The notes beneath the pieces were generated by a model. That model ran no database searches, was not told where the DNA came from, and saw only the letters and a list, made by a program, of their open reading frames with translations. 36,897 bases of DNA from Streptomyces sp. MMG1533. GTDB taxonomy: Bacteria > Actinomycetota > Actinomycetes > Streptomycetales > Streptomycetaceae. Positions 23,896-35,929 of this stretch are shown here, one piece after another. The position numbers were made by a program, and so were the translations under genes. Each line of letters begins with the position of its first letter. The first letter of the stretch is position 1. The stretch is taken from NCBI RefSeq assembly GCF_001279775.1, contig NZ_LGDG01000278.1:1-36897 (forward strand). The letters are read 5' to 3'.

Positions 23896-26379
23896 ATGTC
23901 AAGCACCCGCACCCGCTGGAGACTCGGTCTCACGGCCACCGCCCTGCTGATGGCGGCCGGTCTGATCCCGGCACCCGCGCACGCCGAGGACGTCACCGAC
24001 TACGCGATCACCGTCGACCCGACCGCCAAGGGCGCGAAGATCGACGACACGATGTACGGCGTGTTCTTCGAGGACATCAACCGGGCCGCCGACGGCGGGT
24101 TGTACGCCGAGCTCGTGCAGAACCGGTCCTTCGAGTACTCCACCGCCGACAACACCTCGTACACGCCCCTCACCTCCTGGACGGTGGACGGCACCGCGCA
24201 GGTCGTGAACGACGACGGCCGGCTGGGCGAGCGCAACCGCAACTACCTCTCCCTGGGCGCCGGTTCGTCCGTCACGAACGCCGGCTACAACACCGGCATC
24301 CACGTGGACGAAGGCAAGAAGTACGACTTCTCGGTGTGGGCCCGCGCCACCGCCGGCACCACCCTCACCGTCGCCCTCCAGGACGCGGACGGCACCCTGG
24401 CCACCACCCGCAAGGTGGCGGTCACGAAGAGCGGCTGGGCCAAGTACACCGCCACCTTCACCGCGACCCGCACCAGCAGCAAGGGCCGGCTCGCCGTCGC
24501 GTCCTTGGCCGCGGCGGCCCTCGACATGGTGTCCCTCTTCCCGCGCGACACCTACAAGCACGAGGCGAACGGCCTGCGCAAGGACCTCGCCGAGAAGGTC
24601 GCCGCCCTGCACCCGGGCTTCGTGCGCTTCCCCGGCGGCTGCCTGGTCAACACCGGCTCCATGGAGGACTACAGCGAGGCCTCCGGCTACCAGCGCAAGC
24701 GCTCCTATCAGTGGAAGGACACCATCGGCCCGGTCGAGGAGCGCGCCACCAACGCCAACTTCTGGGGCTACAACCAGTCGTACGGCCTCGGCTACTACGA
24801 GTACTTCCGCTTCGCCGAGGACATCGGCGCGATGCCCCTGCCCGTGGTCCCGGCCCTGGTGACCGGCTGCGGCCAGAACAAGGCCGTCGTCGACGAGGCG
24901 CTGCTCAAGCGGCACATCCAGGACACCCTCGATCTCATCGAGTTCGCCAACGGACCGGTGACGTCGACCTGGGGCAAGAAGCGTGCCCGGATGGGCCATC
25001 CCGAGCCCTTCCACCTCACCCACCTCGAGGTCGGCAACGAGGAGAACCTCCCGGTCGAGTTCTTCGCCCGGTTCAAGGAGTTCCGTGCCGCCATCGAGGC
25101 GAAGTACCCCGACATCACGGTCATCTCCAACTCGGGCCCGGACGACGCCGGTTCGACCTTCGACACGGCCTGGCAACTCAACCGGGACGCCGACGTCGCC
25201 ATGGTCGACGAGCACTACTACAACAGCCCGCAGTGGTTCCTGCAGAACAACGACCGCTACGACTCCTACGACCGCAGCGGCCCCAAGGTCTTCCTCGGCG
25301 AGTACGCCTCCTGGGGCAACGCCTTCAAGAACGGCCTCGCCGAGGCCGCGTTCATGACCGGCCTGGAGCGCAACGCCGACGTCGTCAAACTCGCCTCCTA
25401 CGCCCCGCTGTACGCCAACGAGGACTACGTGCAGTGGAGCCCGGACCTGGTGTGGTTCAACAACCACGCCTCCTGGAACTCCGCCAACTACGAGGTCCAG
25501 AAGCTGTTCATGAACAACGTCGGCGACCGCGTGGTGCCCTCGACGGCCACCGGTACGCCCTCGCTGCTCGCCCCCATCACCGGTGCCGTCGGCCTGTCGA
25601 CGTGGGCGACCACGGCGGCGTACGACGATGTGAAGGTGACCGGCGCGGACGGCGCGACGCTGCTCAGCGACGACTTCAGCGGTGACGCCTCGAAGTGGAC
25701 CCACACGGGCGGCGGCAGCTGGAGCGTCCAGGACGGGCAGTACGTGCAGACCGACGTGGCCGCCGAGAACACCATGGTCTCGGCCGGCGACCCGGCGTGG
25801 CACGACTACGACCTGCATGTGAAGGCCACCAAGAAGTCCGGCAAGGAGGGCTTCCTCGTCGCCTTCGGCGTCAAGGACACCGGCAACTACTACTGGTGGA
25901 ACCTGGGCGGCTGGAACAACACCCAGTCCGCCGTCGAACAGGCCGTGGACGGCGGCAAGTCGACGCTCGTGTCCAAGGCCGGGTCGGTCGAGACGGGTCG
26001 TGCCTACGACATCGACGTCAAGGTGCGGGGCCGCCAGGTCACCCTCTACCTCGACGGCCAGGAGTGGGGCAGCTTCACCGACGACAAGCCGGCCGAGCCG
26101 TTCCGGCAGGTCGTCACCAAGGACCAGAAGACCGGTGACCTGATCGTCAAGGTCGTCAACGCCCAGTCCTCGGCGGCCCGTACGGCGATCGACCTGGGCG
26201 GCGCGAAGGTCGCGTCCGAGGCGAAGGTGACCACGCTGGCCGCCGCGCCGGACGCGGTGAACACGGAGACCGCCGCGGCGGTGGCGCCGGTGGCGTCCAC
26301 CTTCTTCGGGGTCACCGACAAGTTCACGTACACCTTCCCGGCGAACTCGGTCACGTTCCTGAGGATCAAGAAGAGGTGA
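23896..26379 (+). CDS. Secreted GH51 alpha-L-arabinofuranosidase with inserted LamG-like domain
   Basis: An 827-residue exported enzyme that removes terminal alpha-L-arabinofuranosyl groups from arabinoxylan or arabinan. Residues 1-30 are a Sec signal peptide ending AHA. An N-terminal segment (YGVFFEDINRAADGGLYAELVQNRSFEY, ~54-81) with a carbohydrate-binding-like insert (~90-210) leads into the TIM barrel. Glu382 in LEVGNEEN is the acid/base and Glu469 in VFLGEYASWGN the nucleophile. Within the C-terminal region, residues ~580-755 form a concanavalin/LamG-like beta sandwich (LLSDDFSGDASKWTHTGG, GNYYWWNLGGWNN, QVTLYLDGQEW); the GH51 beta-sandwich resumes to the end (FTYTFPANSVTFLRIKK). ATG 23896 starts the signal peptide. 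It is monocistronic, with its own promoter/operator and a hairpin after the stop. Confidence 0.92.
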   Translation: MSSTRTRWRLGLTATALLMAAGLIPAPAHAEDVTDYAITVDPTAKGAKIDDTMYGVFFEDINRAADGGLYAELVQNRSFEYSTADNTSYTPLTSWTVDGTAQVVNDDGRLGERNRNYLSLGAGSSVTNAGYNTGIHVDEGKKYDFSVWARATAGTTLTVALQDADGTLATTRKVAVTKSGWAKYTATFTATRTSSKGRLAVASLAAAALDMVSLFPRDTYKHEANGLRKDLAEKVAALHPGFVRFPGGCLVNTGSMEDYSEASGYQRKRSYQWKDTIGPVEERATNANFWGYNQSYGLGYYEYFRFAEDIGAMPLPVVPALVTGCGQNKAVVDEALLKRHIQDTLDLIEFANGPVTSTWGKKRARMGHPEPFHLTHLEVGNEENLPVEFFARFKEFRAAIEAKYPDITVISNSGPDDAGSTFDTAWQLNRDADVAMVDEHYYNSPQWFLQNNDRYDSYDRSGPKVFLGEYASWGNAFKNGLAEAAFMTGLERNADVVKLASYAPLYANEDYVQWSPDLVWFNNHASWNSANYEVQKLFMNNVGDRVVPSTATGTPSLLAPITGAVGLSTWATTAAYDDVKVTGADGATLLSDDFSGDASKWTHTGGGSWSVQDGQYVQTDVAAENTMVSAGDPAWHDYDLHVKATKKSGKEGFLVAFGVKDTGNYYWWNLGGWNNTQSAVEQAVDGGKSTLVSKAGSVETGRAYDIDVKVRGRQVTLYLDGQEWGSFTDDKPAEPFRQVVTKDQKTGDLIVKVVNAQSSAARTAIDLGGAKVASEAKVTTLAAAPDAVNTETAAAVAPVASTFFGVTDKFTYTFPANSVTFLRIKKR

Positions 26380-26384
26380 CCGGT

Positions 26385-26427
26385 CCGGGCGCGGGCCGCT
26401 GTCCGAGGGGCGGCGGCCCACGCCCGG
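26385..26427. terminator. Hairpin between convergent GH51 and cysteine desulfurase genes
   Basis: CCGGGCG-C-GGGCCGC (26385-26399) pairs with GCGGCCC-A-CGCCCGG (26413-26427), 14 of 15 bp with one mismatch and a 13-nt loop. It lies between two converging stops and can serve both strands. There is no T tract, as is usual in Streptomyces. Confidence 0.7.
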
Positions 26428-26430
26428 CAC

Positions 26431-27669
<1,239 letters not shown>

Positions 27670-27687
27670 TCACCTCTCACGCTTTTC

Positions 27688-27708
27688 TGCCTCATTCAAC
27701 ATGAGGCA
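27688..27708. promoter_or_regulatory. Perfect 8-5-8 palindrome in the desulfurase / CGNR intergenic region
   Basis: TGCCTCAT (27688-27695), 5-nt spacer, ATGAGGCA (27701-27708). It lies 25 bp upstream of the desulfurase start and 36 bp upstream of the CGNR start, where a regulator could control both genes. The CGNR protein is the natural candidate binder. Confidence 0.5.
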
Positions 27709-27744
27709 CGCTAGGTCTCCTCACGGAGAATCGCAAGCATTACC

Positions 27745-28350
27745 ATGAGAACCGTGGATCACGACGCCCCCGTCTACCTGCACCAGCTCCCGGTCCCCGG
27801 TGAGGAGCGCTACACATCGCTGGCCCTGGTCAACACGCGTTTCACCCTCAGCCACGGCCCGGTCGACCTGCTCGACGACCCCGAGGCCGCGCACCTGTGG
27901 CTCGTACGGCACGCACTGCTGCCCGACCGGGTGGCGCTGAACGGCAGGCAGTTCGGAAGGCTCCTCGGCCTCCGGGAGGCGCTGCGCGCGCTCTTCGAGG
28001 CGTACGACGCCGGGTCGCGGCCCGCCGCAGGCGACCTCGACCTCCTCAACTCCGTGCTCGCCGCGGCCCCTTCGACACCCCGGCTCGGCTGGACGGCCGA
28101 CGGCCCCCACCGCGCCGACGAACCCGACGTCGGCAATCCGGCCGCCGCCGCGCTCTCCCTCCTCGCCGAGGATGCCACCGACCTGCTCACCGGCCCCGAG
28201 GCCGACCAGCTCACCGAGTGCGCCGCACAGGGCTGCGCCCGCTGGTTCCTGCGCTCCCACGGGGCCCGGCGCTGGTGCACCACCAAGTGCGGGAACCGGG
28301 TGCGGGCGGCGCGGGCGTACGCCGCGAAGCGGGGGAGGGAGCGGGACTGA
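27745..28350 (+). CDS. CGNR zinc-finger regulator with ABATE domain
   Basis: A 201-residue protein. The N-terminal ~150 residues match the putative ligand-binding ABATE domain (ALVNTRFTLSHGPVDLLDDP, LNGRQFGRLLGLREALRALFEAY, NSVLAAAPSTPRLGW). The C-terminal ~45 residues form the CGNR zinc finger: ECAAQGCARWFLRSHGARRWC then TTKCGNRVRAARAYA, with four Cys and the CGNR signature. Such proteins are thought to be stress-related transcription factors. The start may be ATG 27745 or GTG 27754; TACCAT at 27741-27746 would fit a -10 for a leaderless GTG, but this is weak. It is divergent from the cysteine desulfurase gene and converges on the unknown gene at 28363 with a 12-bp gap. Confidence 0.88.
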   Translation: MRTVDHDAPVYLHQLPVPGEERYTSLALVNTRFTLSHGPVDLLDDPEAAHLWLVRHALLPDRVALNGRQFGRLLGLREALRALFEAYDAGSRPAAGDLDLLNSVLAAAPSTPRLGWTADGPHRADEPDVGNPAAAALSLLAEDATDLLTGPEADQLTECAAQGCARWFLRSHGARRWCTTKCGNRVRAARAYAAKRGRERD

Positions 28351-28362
28351 CTCCCCTCGGCC

Positions 28363-28965
28363 TCAGCGGGCCGGCTGTGCCCCGAAGGGCGGGAACGTCT
28401 TGAAGCGTTCGTCGAGCGTGACCGTGGGGGTGATCCGGTGCAGCGCGGCGCGGACCAGGGTGAGCGGGTGGTCGGGGAAGTGCGGGTCCCACTGCTCGTG
28501 GTCGCCGACGTGGTACGGCAGCGCACCGCGCAGGCCGGGCGCGTAAGGGTGCGGCCGGAAGTAGGCGTCCGGGCCCACCTGCGCCATCACCGTCGCCTCG
28601 CGGTGTCCGGTCGTCGCGCCCTCGGCGGCCTGCACCTTCAGGACCGTGCTGCAATGGGCCTTCGGGACCGTCCAGGAGCCGAGGAAGACCTGGCCGCGCC
28701 CGTTCGGCCGCGGCACCTTGACGACCTGCCGGACCGCGGGGACGCCGTCGACCGTGCCGAGCTCCGCGTCGATCAGGCCCGCGCCCGCCCCGGCGACGCC
28801 GTGCGCGAGACCGGCCCGCAGCCGGTCGGGCTCCTCCAGCGGGGCCGGCAGGTCGGGGACGAGGGGAAAGAAGTGGACCGACAGGACGAGTCCCCGTTCG
28901 TCCGTCCACAGCCCTGGCTCACGCTCGGTGAAGCCGGTGAGATCCAGGCCGGTGATCGGTGTCAT
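28363..28965 (-). CDS. Hypothetical protein, last gene of a three-gene module
   Basis: A 200-residue protein if started at ATG 28965 (MTPITGLDLTGFTEREPGLW); ATGs at 28977 and 28974 are equally possible and no start has a good Shine-Dalgarno site. The sequence reads as alternating strands (GLVLSVHFFPLVPDLPA, AVRQVVKVPRPNGRGQVFLGSWTVPKAHCSTVLKVQA, HREATVMAQVG), which vaguely recalls Mog1/PsbP-like folds, but I cannot assign a family. It ends YHVGDHEQWDPHFPDHPLTLVRAAL and a helical tail. No signal peptide or membrane helix. It follows the double-SUKH gene by ~46 bp on the same strand and is probably co-transcribed with it. Confidence 0.65.
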   Translation of the reverse strand: MTPITGLDLTGFTEREPGLWTDERGLVLSVHFFPLVPDLPAPLEEPDRLRAGLAHGVAGAGAGLIDAELGTVDGVPAVRQVVKVPRPNGRGQVFLGSWTVPKAHCSTVLKVQAAEGATTGHREATVMAQVGPDAYFRPHPYAPGLRGALPYHVGDHEQWDPHFPDHPLTLVRAALHRITPTVTLDERFKTFPPFGAQPAR

Positions 28966-29011
28966 GGAGATCATCATCGCGGTCCGGCGGGCGGGCCGGG
29001 CAGGCGGGGTC

Positions 29012-30211
29012 TCACCAGTGGGCGCGGTCGTCCCACGCACCGAAACCGGCGAACTCCACCGGGTCGTCCTCCTCGTCCCAGGCGCACAGACCGGGCGTGA
29101 CGAACCGGCCGCGCTGCCAGGCGAGGAGCATGTCGATCAGACCGCTCTCCAGCGCGGGCCCCTGGGCGGCGTGGCGCGGCCAGAAGACCAGTGGCCACCC
29201 GTCCGGGTCCTCGCCCTCGGTGAGCCAGCCCAGACAGTCGCCGTCGATGGAGTTGGCGAACGGGAGGAATCCGCCGGGTCCGGGCCAGTCGGCGAGGGGG
29301 AAGTCGTCGGGGTACTCGGCCTTCAGTGAGCGGTAGCCGCTCAGGGTGTCGTCGACGTGCGTGACGAAGCGCCGTTCGCCGGTCCGCAGCGGTGTGTGGA
29401 AGCGCAGCCAGCCGCTCCAGCAGCCGGCGCCCCACTCGTCCAGCAGGCGCACGTACTCCCGCGGCAGCCGCGTGCCCAGTTCGCCGAAGAGCCCCTCCCA
29501 GGTGCCGTCGCCGAGATACGGCCGCGACGGCGGCGGGCACAGCAGGCGCAGCGCGTCGAGCCCGGACCCCGTCTCCAGGGCGATGCGGCGCTCGGCCCCG
29601 GTGAGCCGGGGTTCGACGGGAGCGGGCGGGGTCCACGGCTCGGCCCCCGCCAGGAAGGCGGTGCGGGCGAGGGTGCCGGGCAGGGGACCCATCAGCGGGC
29701 CGGGCGGTGACGGCGTCTCCCAGCTGTCGCGGACGGTGAGGCGCAGGTACTCGGTGAGTGTGAGGTCGTACCGGTGCCAGGGCCGCAGGCCGCTGCCGGG
29801 TATCGCGCCCGAATGATGGACGACGACGGTCCACTCGTCGGGGTCGTCCGACACGGAGGTGTCCCAGAACAGGATGTCGCTGCCGCGGGTCGTGCCCCAG
29901 GCCAGCAGCCCGCCGGGCGCGGGGTGCAGTGGCGGTCGCGCGTCCTCGGGCAGCTCGCGCGCCTCGATGCGGGCCTCGCGGTGGGTTTCCCGCAGCCACT
30001 CGCCGTACTCGAACCGGCCCTGCTCGACGCACGGCACATGGATCCAGAAGTACTCCCCGAAGTCCACCGGCCCGTACCGGTCGGCCAGCCGCTTGTAGTC
30101 GTCCGGCAGCCGCAGCCCGAGCCACGCCTCGACGGCCGCCCAGTCGACGGGCACGGGCGCGGGCGGACGCTCGGCGTGCGGCTCGGTGAAGTCGGCCAGG
30201 TCCAGTGTCAC
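29012..30211 (-). CDS. Protein with two SMI1/KNR4 (SUKH) domains
   Basis: A 399-residue protein. Both halves look like SUKH domains. The first (~15-165) shows AVEAWLGLRLPDDYKRLADRYGPVDFGEYFWIHVP, then GLLAWGTTRGSDILFWDTS and PDEWTVVVHHSG. The second (~235-385) shows LFGELGTRLPREYVRLLDEWGAGCW, then LPFANSIDGDCLGWLTEGEDPDGWPLVFWPRH. SUKH proteins are best known as immunity proteins of bacterial polymorphic toxins and as general protein-binding modules. Start GTG 30211 has GGAGGA at 6 nt. It is cytoplasmic, with no signal. No toxin gene is visible here. It sits between the small Cys-rich protein and the unknown gene in one apparent operon. Confidence 0.85.
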   Translation of the reverse strand: MTLDLADFTEPHAERPPAPVPVDWAAVEAWLGLRLPDDYKRLADRYGPVDFGEYFWIHVPCVEQGRFEYGEWLRETHREARIEARELPEDARPPLHPAPGGLLAWGTTRGSDILFWDTSVSDDPDEWTVVVHHSGAIPGSGLRPWHRYDLTLTEYLRLTVRDSWETPSPPGPLMGPLPGTLARTAFLAGAEPWTPPAPVEPRLTGAERRIALETGSGLDALRLLCPPPSRPYLGDGTWEGLFGELGTRLPREYVRLLDEWGAGCWSGWLRFHTPLRTGERRFVTHVDDTLSGYRSLKAEYPDDFPLADWPGPGGFLPFANSIDGDCLGWLTEGEDPDGWPLVFWPRHAAQGPALESGLIDMLLAWQRGRFVTPGLCAWDEEDDPVEFAGFGAWDDRAHW

Positions 30212-30252
30212 TCGGGTCCTCCGGCATGATCATCGGCTGTCCGCCGATTCTG

Positions 30253-30735
30253 TCACCGGTGGCAGAACACGCATCCCTCCCAGTGGGGCAGCGCGCTCAG
30301 CACCCGATGCCGTACGCAGCAGGCGAGCGCCCCGGTCTCCGGGAGCACCTCGGCGCCCGGCGCGGACACGGGCGGCTCGAAGGCCTCGACGATCTCCCGG
30401 AACCTGGTCAGATACGCGGCCGCGTGGGGCGGCTCGTAGCCCAGCTCGTCCCAGCGGTGGCGTCTCTCGGCCAGGCCGAGCACGCGCAGCACGAAACCCT
30501 TGGCGGCTGCTCGCTCCTCGTCCGACCCGCCCCAGTCGAGCTCCCCGAGATCGAACCCGACCGCGCCACGCCCCATGACACTCTGGTCCTGGAGGGCCAG
30601 CAGACCGGCGAAGCGGTAGTCCCAGTCCCGGGCGGCCAGGGCCGACGCGGCGAGCGTCAGCACCTCCACGAAGACCTCGGTGCCGCCGTTGGGCAGATAC
30701 AGACGGTCGTCCCCGGCCCCGAACGTGTTCCCCAT
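30253..30735 (-). CDS. Small protein with C-terminal Cys/His cluster, unknown
   Basis: A 160-residue acidic protein. The N-terminal ~110 residues are helical (GGTEVFVEVLTLAASALAARDWDYRFAGLLALQDQSVMG, EERAAAKGFVLRVLGLAERRHRWDELGY). The end carries ACCVRHRVLSALPHWEGCVFCHR, i.e. CC-x2-H ... C-x2-CH, which could bind zinc or another metal. I do not recognise the family. ATG 30735 is the only sensible start. It is the first gene of the apparent operon with the SUKH and unknown genes, and it is divergent from argC, so the ARG-box region may also influence it. Function unknown. Confidence 0.7.
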   Translation of the reverse strand: MGNTFGAGDDRLYLPNGGTEVFVEVLTLAASALAARDWDYRFAGLLALQDQSVMGRGAVGFDLGELDWGGSDEERAAAKGFVLRVLGLAERRHRWDELGYEPPHAAAYLTRFREIVEAFEPPVSAPGAEVLPETGALACCVRHRVLSALPHWEGCVFCHR

Positions 30736-30751
30736 GCCGAGAGGCTATCGG

Positions 30752-32993
<2,242 letters not shown>

Positions 32994-32997
<4 letters not shown>

Positions 32998-33902
32998 GCA
33001 CCACTCGCAAGCACACCGCGCTCCCCAAGGCGCAGATCCTCATCGAGGCGCTGCCCTGGCTGGTCCGGCACAACGGCAAGACCGTCGTCATCAAGTTCGG
33101 CGGCAACGCCATGATCGACGAGGACCTGAAGGCCGCCTTCGCGCAGGACGTCGTGTTCCTGCACCACGCCGGCCTCAAGCCCGTCGTCGTGCACGGCGGC
33201 GGCCCCCAGATCAGCGCGGCCCTCGACAGGCATGGCATCGTCAGCGAGTTCAAGGCGGGCCTGAGGGTCACCACCGAGGACGCCATGGACGTCGTCCGCA
33301 TGGTGCTGGCCGGGCAGGTCCAGCGCGAGCTGGTGGGGCTGCTCAACCAACACGGCCCGCTCGCCGTGGGATTGACGGGCGAGGACGCGCACACCATCAC
33401 CGCGACCAAGCACCAGCCCCGGATCGACGGCGAGTTGGTCGACATCGGGCGGGTGGGCGAGATCACCGACATCGACACGGGCGCGATCGAGGCACTGCTC
33501 GCCGACGGCCGGATCCCGGTCGTCTCGTCGATCGCCCGGAGCCAGGACGACCACCATGTCTACAACGTCAATGCTGATACGGCGGCTGCGGCACTCGCTG
33601 CTGCTCTGGGCGCCGAAACGCTCATGGTCCTCACGGACGTCGAGGGCCTCTATGAGGACTGGCCGAACAGTGACGAGGTGATCAGCCGCCTCACCGCTTC
33701 CCAACTGGAGAAGCTGCTGCCGGAGTTGAGCTCCGGCATGGTGCCGAAGATGGAGGGCTGTCTGCACGCCGTGCGCAACGGCGTGACCACCGCCCGCGTC
33801 ATCGACGGCCGGGTCCAGCACTCGATCCTGCTGGAGATCTTCACCGACGAGGGCATCGGCACGATGGTCGTGCCGGATGCGGAAGAGGGGGATGCCGTAT
33901 GA
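32994..33902 (+). CDS. argB: Acetylglutamate kinase
   Basis: A 302-residue amino-acid kinase that phosphorylates N-acetylglutamate. VIKFGGNAM (ATP phosphate binding), [10 protein letters not shown] (substrate loop), [13 protein letters not shown] and [14 protein letters not shown] are all clear. The N-terminal helix ([22 protein letters not shown]) is the extension found in arginine-inhibited hexameric enzymes, so this is probably the feedback-controlled step. ATG 32994 overlaps the argJ stop by 4 bp, and its own stop overlaps argD by 4 bp. Confidence 0.96.
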
Positions 33903-35107
33903 CCGGGACCGCGACCGGGACCGCGACGAACGCCGAGCTCACCGAGCGGTGGCAGGGCTCGTTGATGAACAACTACGGCACTCCGCGGCTGCCTCTCGTG
34001 CGCGGTGCGGGCAGCAAGCTGTGGGACGCCGACGGCAACCAGTACCTCGACTTCGTCGGCGGCATCGCGGTCAACGCGCTCGGCCACGCCCACCCGGCCG
34101 TCGTCGAGGCGGTCAGCACCCAGATCGCCTCCCTCGGCCACGTCTCCAACCTGTTCATCGCCGAGCCGCCCGTCGCGCTCGCCGAACGGCTGCTCCAGCA
34201 CTTCGGCCGCGACGGCAAGGTGTACTTCTGCAACTCCGGTGCCGAGGCCAACGAGGGCGCCTTCAAGATCGGGCGGCTGACCGGCCGGGCCCACATGGTC
34301 GCCACCGACGGCGGCTTCCACGGCCGGACCATGGGCGCCCTCGCCCTCACCGGACAGCCCGGCAAGCAGGAGCCCTTCCTGCCGCTGCCCGGCGACGTCA
34401 CGCACGTGCCGTACGGCGACGCGCAGGCGCTGGCCGCCGCGGTCACCGAGGAGACCGCGCTCGTCATCATCGAGCCGATCCAGGGCGAGAACGGGGTCGT
34501 GGTGCCCCCCGCCGGCTATCTGAAGGCGGCCCGGGCGATCACGGCCGCGACGGGCAGCCTGCTGGTGCTCGACGAGGTGCAGACGGGGATCGGGCGGACC
34601 GGGCACTGGTTCGAGTACCAGGCCCACGAGGGTGTCCTGCCGGACGTCGTCACGCTTGCGAAGGGTCTCGGCGGTGGACTGCCGCTCGGAGCGACGGTCG
34701 CCTTCGGGCGGGCCGCGGAGCTGCTGCAGCCGGGCCAGCACGGTACGACCTTCGGTGGAAACCCGATCGCCTGCGCGGCCGGGCTCGCGGTCCTGGAAAC
34801 GATCGCGTCCGAGGGGCTCCTCGAGAACGTGAAGGGGCAGAGCGAGAAGCTGCGCGACGGAATCGAGTCGCTCGCGCACCCGTTGATCGCACATGTCCGG
34901 GGTGCGGGCCTCCTCCTGGGTATCGTGCTCACCGAGCCGCTCGCGCCGAAGGTGCAGCAGGCGGCTCAGGACGCCGGCTTCCTGGTGAACGCGCCCGCCC
35001 CTGATGTCGTACGGCTGATGCCGGCGCTGAACCTCGGCGATGACGAAGTGGACGCGCTTCTTCAGGCACTGCCCGGCATCCTGGACGTGGCCAAGGGGGA
35101 CGGATGA
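33899..35107 (+). CDS. argD: Acetylornithine aminotransferase
   Basis: A 402-residue class III PLP aminotransferase that makes N-acetylornithine from the semialdehyde and glutamate. Motifs: [70 protein letters not shown] and the PLP Lys in [34 protein letters not shown] follows. The first ~10 residues are a Thr/Gly/Ala repeat (TGTATGTATN) encoded by repeated GACCGG-like hexamers. ATG 33899 overlaps the argB stop (ATGA). argR follows 19 bp after its stop. Confidence 0.96.
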   Translation: MTGTATGTATNAELTERWQGSLMNNYGTPRLPLVRGAGSKLWDADGNQYLDFVGGIAVNALGHAHPAVVEAVSTQIASLGHVSNLFIAEPPVALAERLLQHFGRDGKVYFCNSGAEANEGAFKIGRLTGRAHMVATDGGFHGRTMGALALTGQPGKQEPFLPLPGDVTHVPYGDAQALAAAVTEETALVIIEPIQGENGVVVPPAGYLKAARAITAATGSLLVLDEVQTGIGRTGHWFEYQAHEGVLPDVVTLAKGLGGGLPLGATVAFGRAAELLQPGQHGTTFGGNPIACAAGLAVLETIASEGLLENVKGQSEKLRDGIESLAHPLIAHVRGAGLLLGIVLTEPLAPKVQQAAQDAGFLVNAPAPDVVRLMPALNLGDDEVDALLQALPGILDVAKGDG

Positions 35108-35126
35108 TCCGGAGAATGAGTCGACG

Positions 35127-35672
35127 ATGAGCCAGGCGCAGGAGCACGAGCAGACCGCAGGGCCTGCCGTACCGCAGACCCGCACCGCACGCCACCGCCG
35201 GATCGTGGACATCCTCAACCGGCAACCGGTGCGGAGCCAGAGCCAGTTGGCGAAACTCCTCGCGGACGACGGGCTGAGCGTCACGCAGGCGACGCTCTCC
35301 CGGGATCTGGACGAGCTGAACGCGGTGAAGATCCGCAACACCGACGGCGACCTGATCTACGCGGTGCCCAGCGAGGGGGGCTTTCGTACCCCTCGGGCGC
35401 CGCTGGGCGGGTCGGCGAAGGAGGAGCGGATGCGGCGGCTGTCCGCGGAGCTGCTGATCTCCGCGGAGGCTTCGGCGAACCTCGTGGTTCTCCGCACCCC
35501 GCCGGGTGCGGCCCAGTTCCTTGCCTCTGCGATCGACCAGGCGGAACTGCACGACATCCTGGGCACCATCGCCGGTGACGACACGTTGTTGCTGATCAGC
35601 CGGGATCCGGTCGGGGGGCAGGCGTTGGCGGATCATCTGCTGCGGCTGGCTCAGAACGGGAACGGGCACTGA
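35127..35672 (+). CDS. argR: Arginine repressor
   Basis: A 181-residue regulator. After a ~20-residue variable N-terminus comes the winged helix DNA-binding domain ([48 protein letters not shown]). The C-terminal hexamerisation and arginine-binding domain has [23 protein letters not shown] and the hallmark [12 protein letters not shown]. Bound to arginine it represses biosynthesis by binding paired ARG boxes; candidates lie before argC. ATG 35127 has only a weak GGAG about 13 nt upstream, and the gene is probably read from the argC promoter. An in-frame ATG upstream (35040) lies inside argD. Confidence 0.96.
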   Translation: MSQAQEHEQTAGPAVPQTRTARHRRIVDILNRQPVRSQSQLAKLLADDGLSVTQATLSRDLDELNAVKIRNTDGDLIYAVPSEGGFRTPRAPLGGSAKEERMRRLSAELLISAEASANLVVLRTPPGAAQFLASAIDQAELHDILGTIAGDDTLLLISRDPVGGQALADHLLRLAQNGNGH

Positions 35673-35820
35673 GGGGTTGGTTTCGGTGTGCGCCGGGCGC
35701 GGATGAGCGGGGGCCGGTCGCGCCCACCCGGCGGAGCTGCAATCGTGACACCGCCCCGCGCCCCTGAGGTCGGTCCGCGCACGTCTCCTGCGTAGCTGCG
35801 GGTAGTCGTGCCGCCGGGGC

Positions 35821-35910
35821 GGTACGGGCGGGCGCAAGCGGCACCCCGTCGACACGGGCGGGCGTAACTGGCACCCCGCCGGTACCGGCGGGCGCAACCG
35901 GCACCCCGCC
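35821..35910. repeat. 30-bp tandem repeat, three copies, in the argR-apbE gap
   Basis: Three 30-bp units (35821-35850, 35851-35880, 35881-35910) share GGGCGGGCG(C/T)AA and GGCACCCCG; the fourth breaks down after ~14 bp. The copies differ at ~5-6 positions. They lie between the convergent argR and apbE stops (gap 35673-35929). A minus-strand reading frame through them gives a low-complexity peptide and looks non-coding. The rest of the gap shows no feature I can name. Confidence 0.7.
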
Positions 35911-35929
35911 GGCGCAGGTGAGCGAAACC

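Noticed and set aside
23899..26430. 843-residue minus-strand open frame opposite the GH51 gene
   Set aside because: Val/Gly/Arg-rich composition typical of antisense frames in GC-rich genes; the plus-strand GH51 motifs are unambiguous.
35596..35904. Minus-strand reading frame through the 30-bp repeats
   Set aside because: It overlaps the end of argR, encodes only low-complexity Pro/Ala/Val sequence and has no ribosome binding site.
35821..35910. CRISPR-like array
   Set aside because: Units are contiguous and imperfect, with no spacers and no cas genes nearby.
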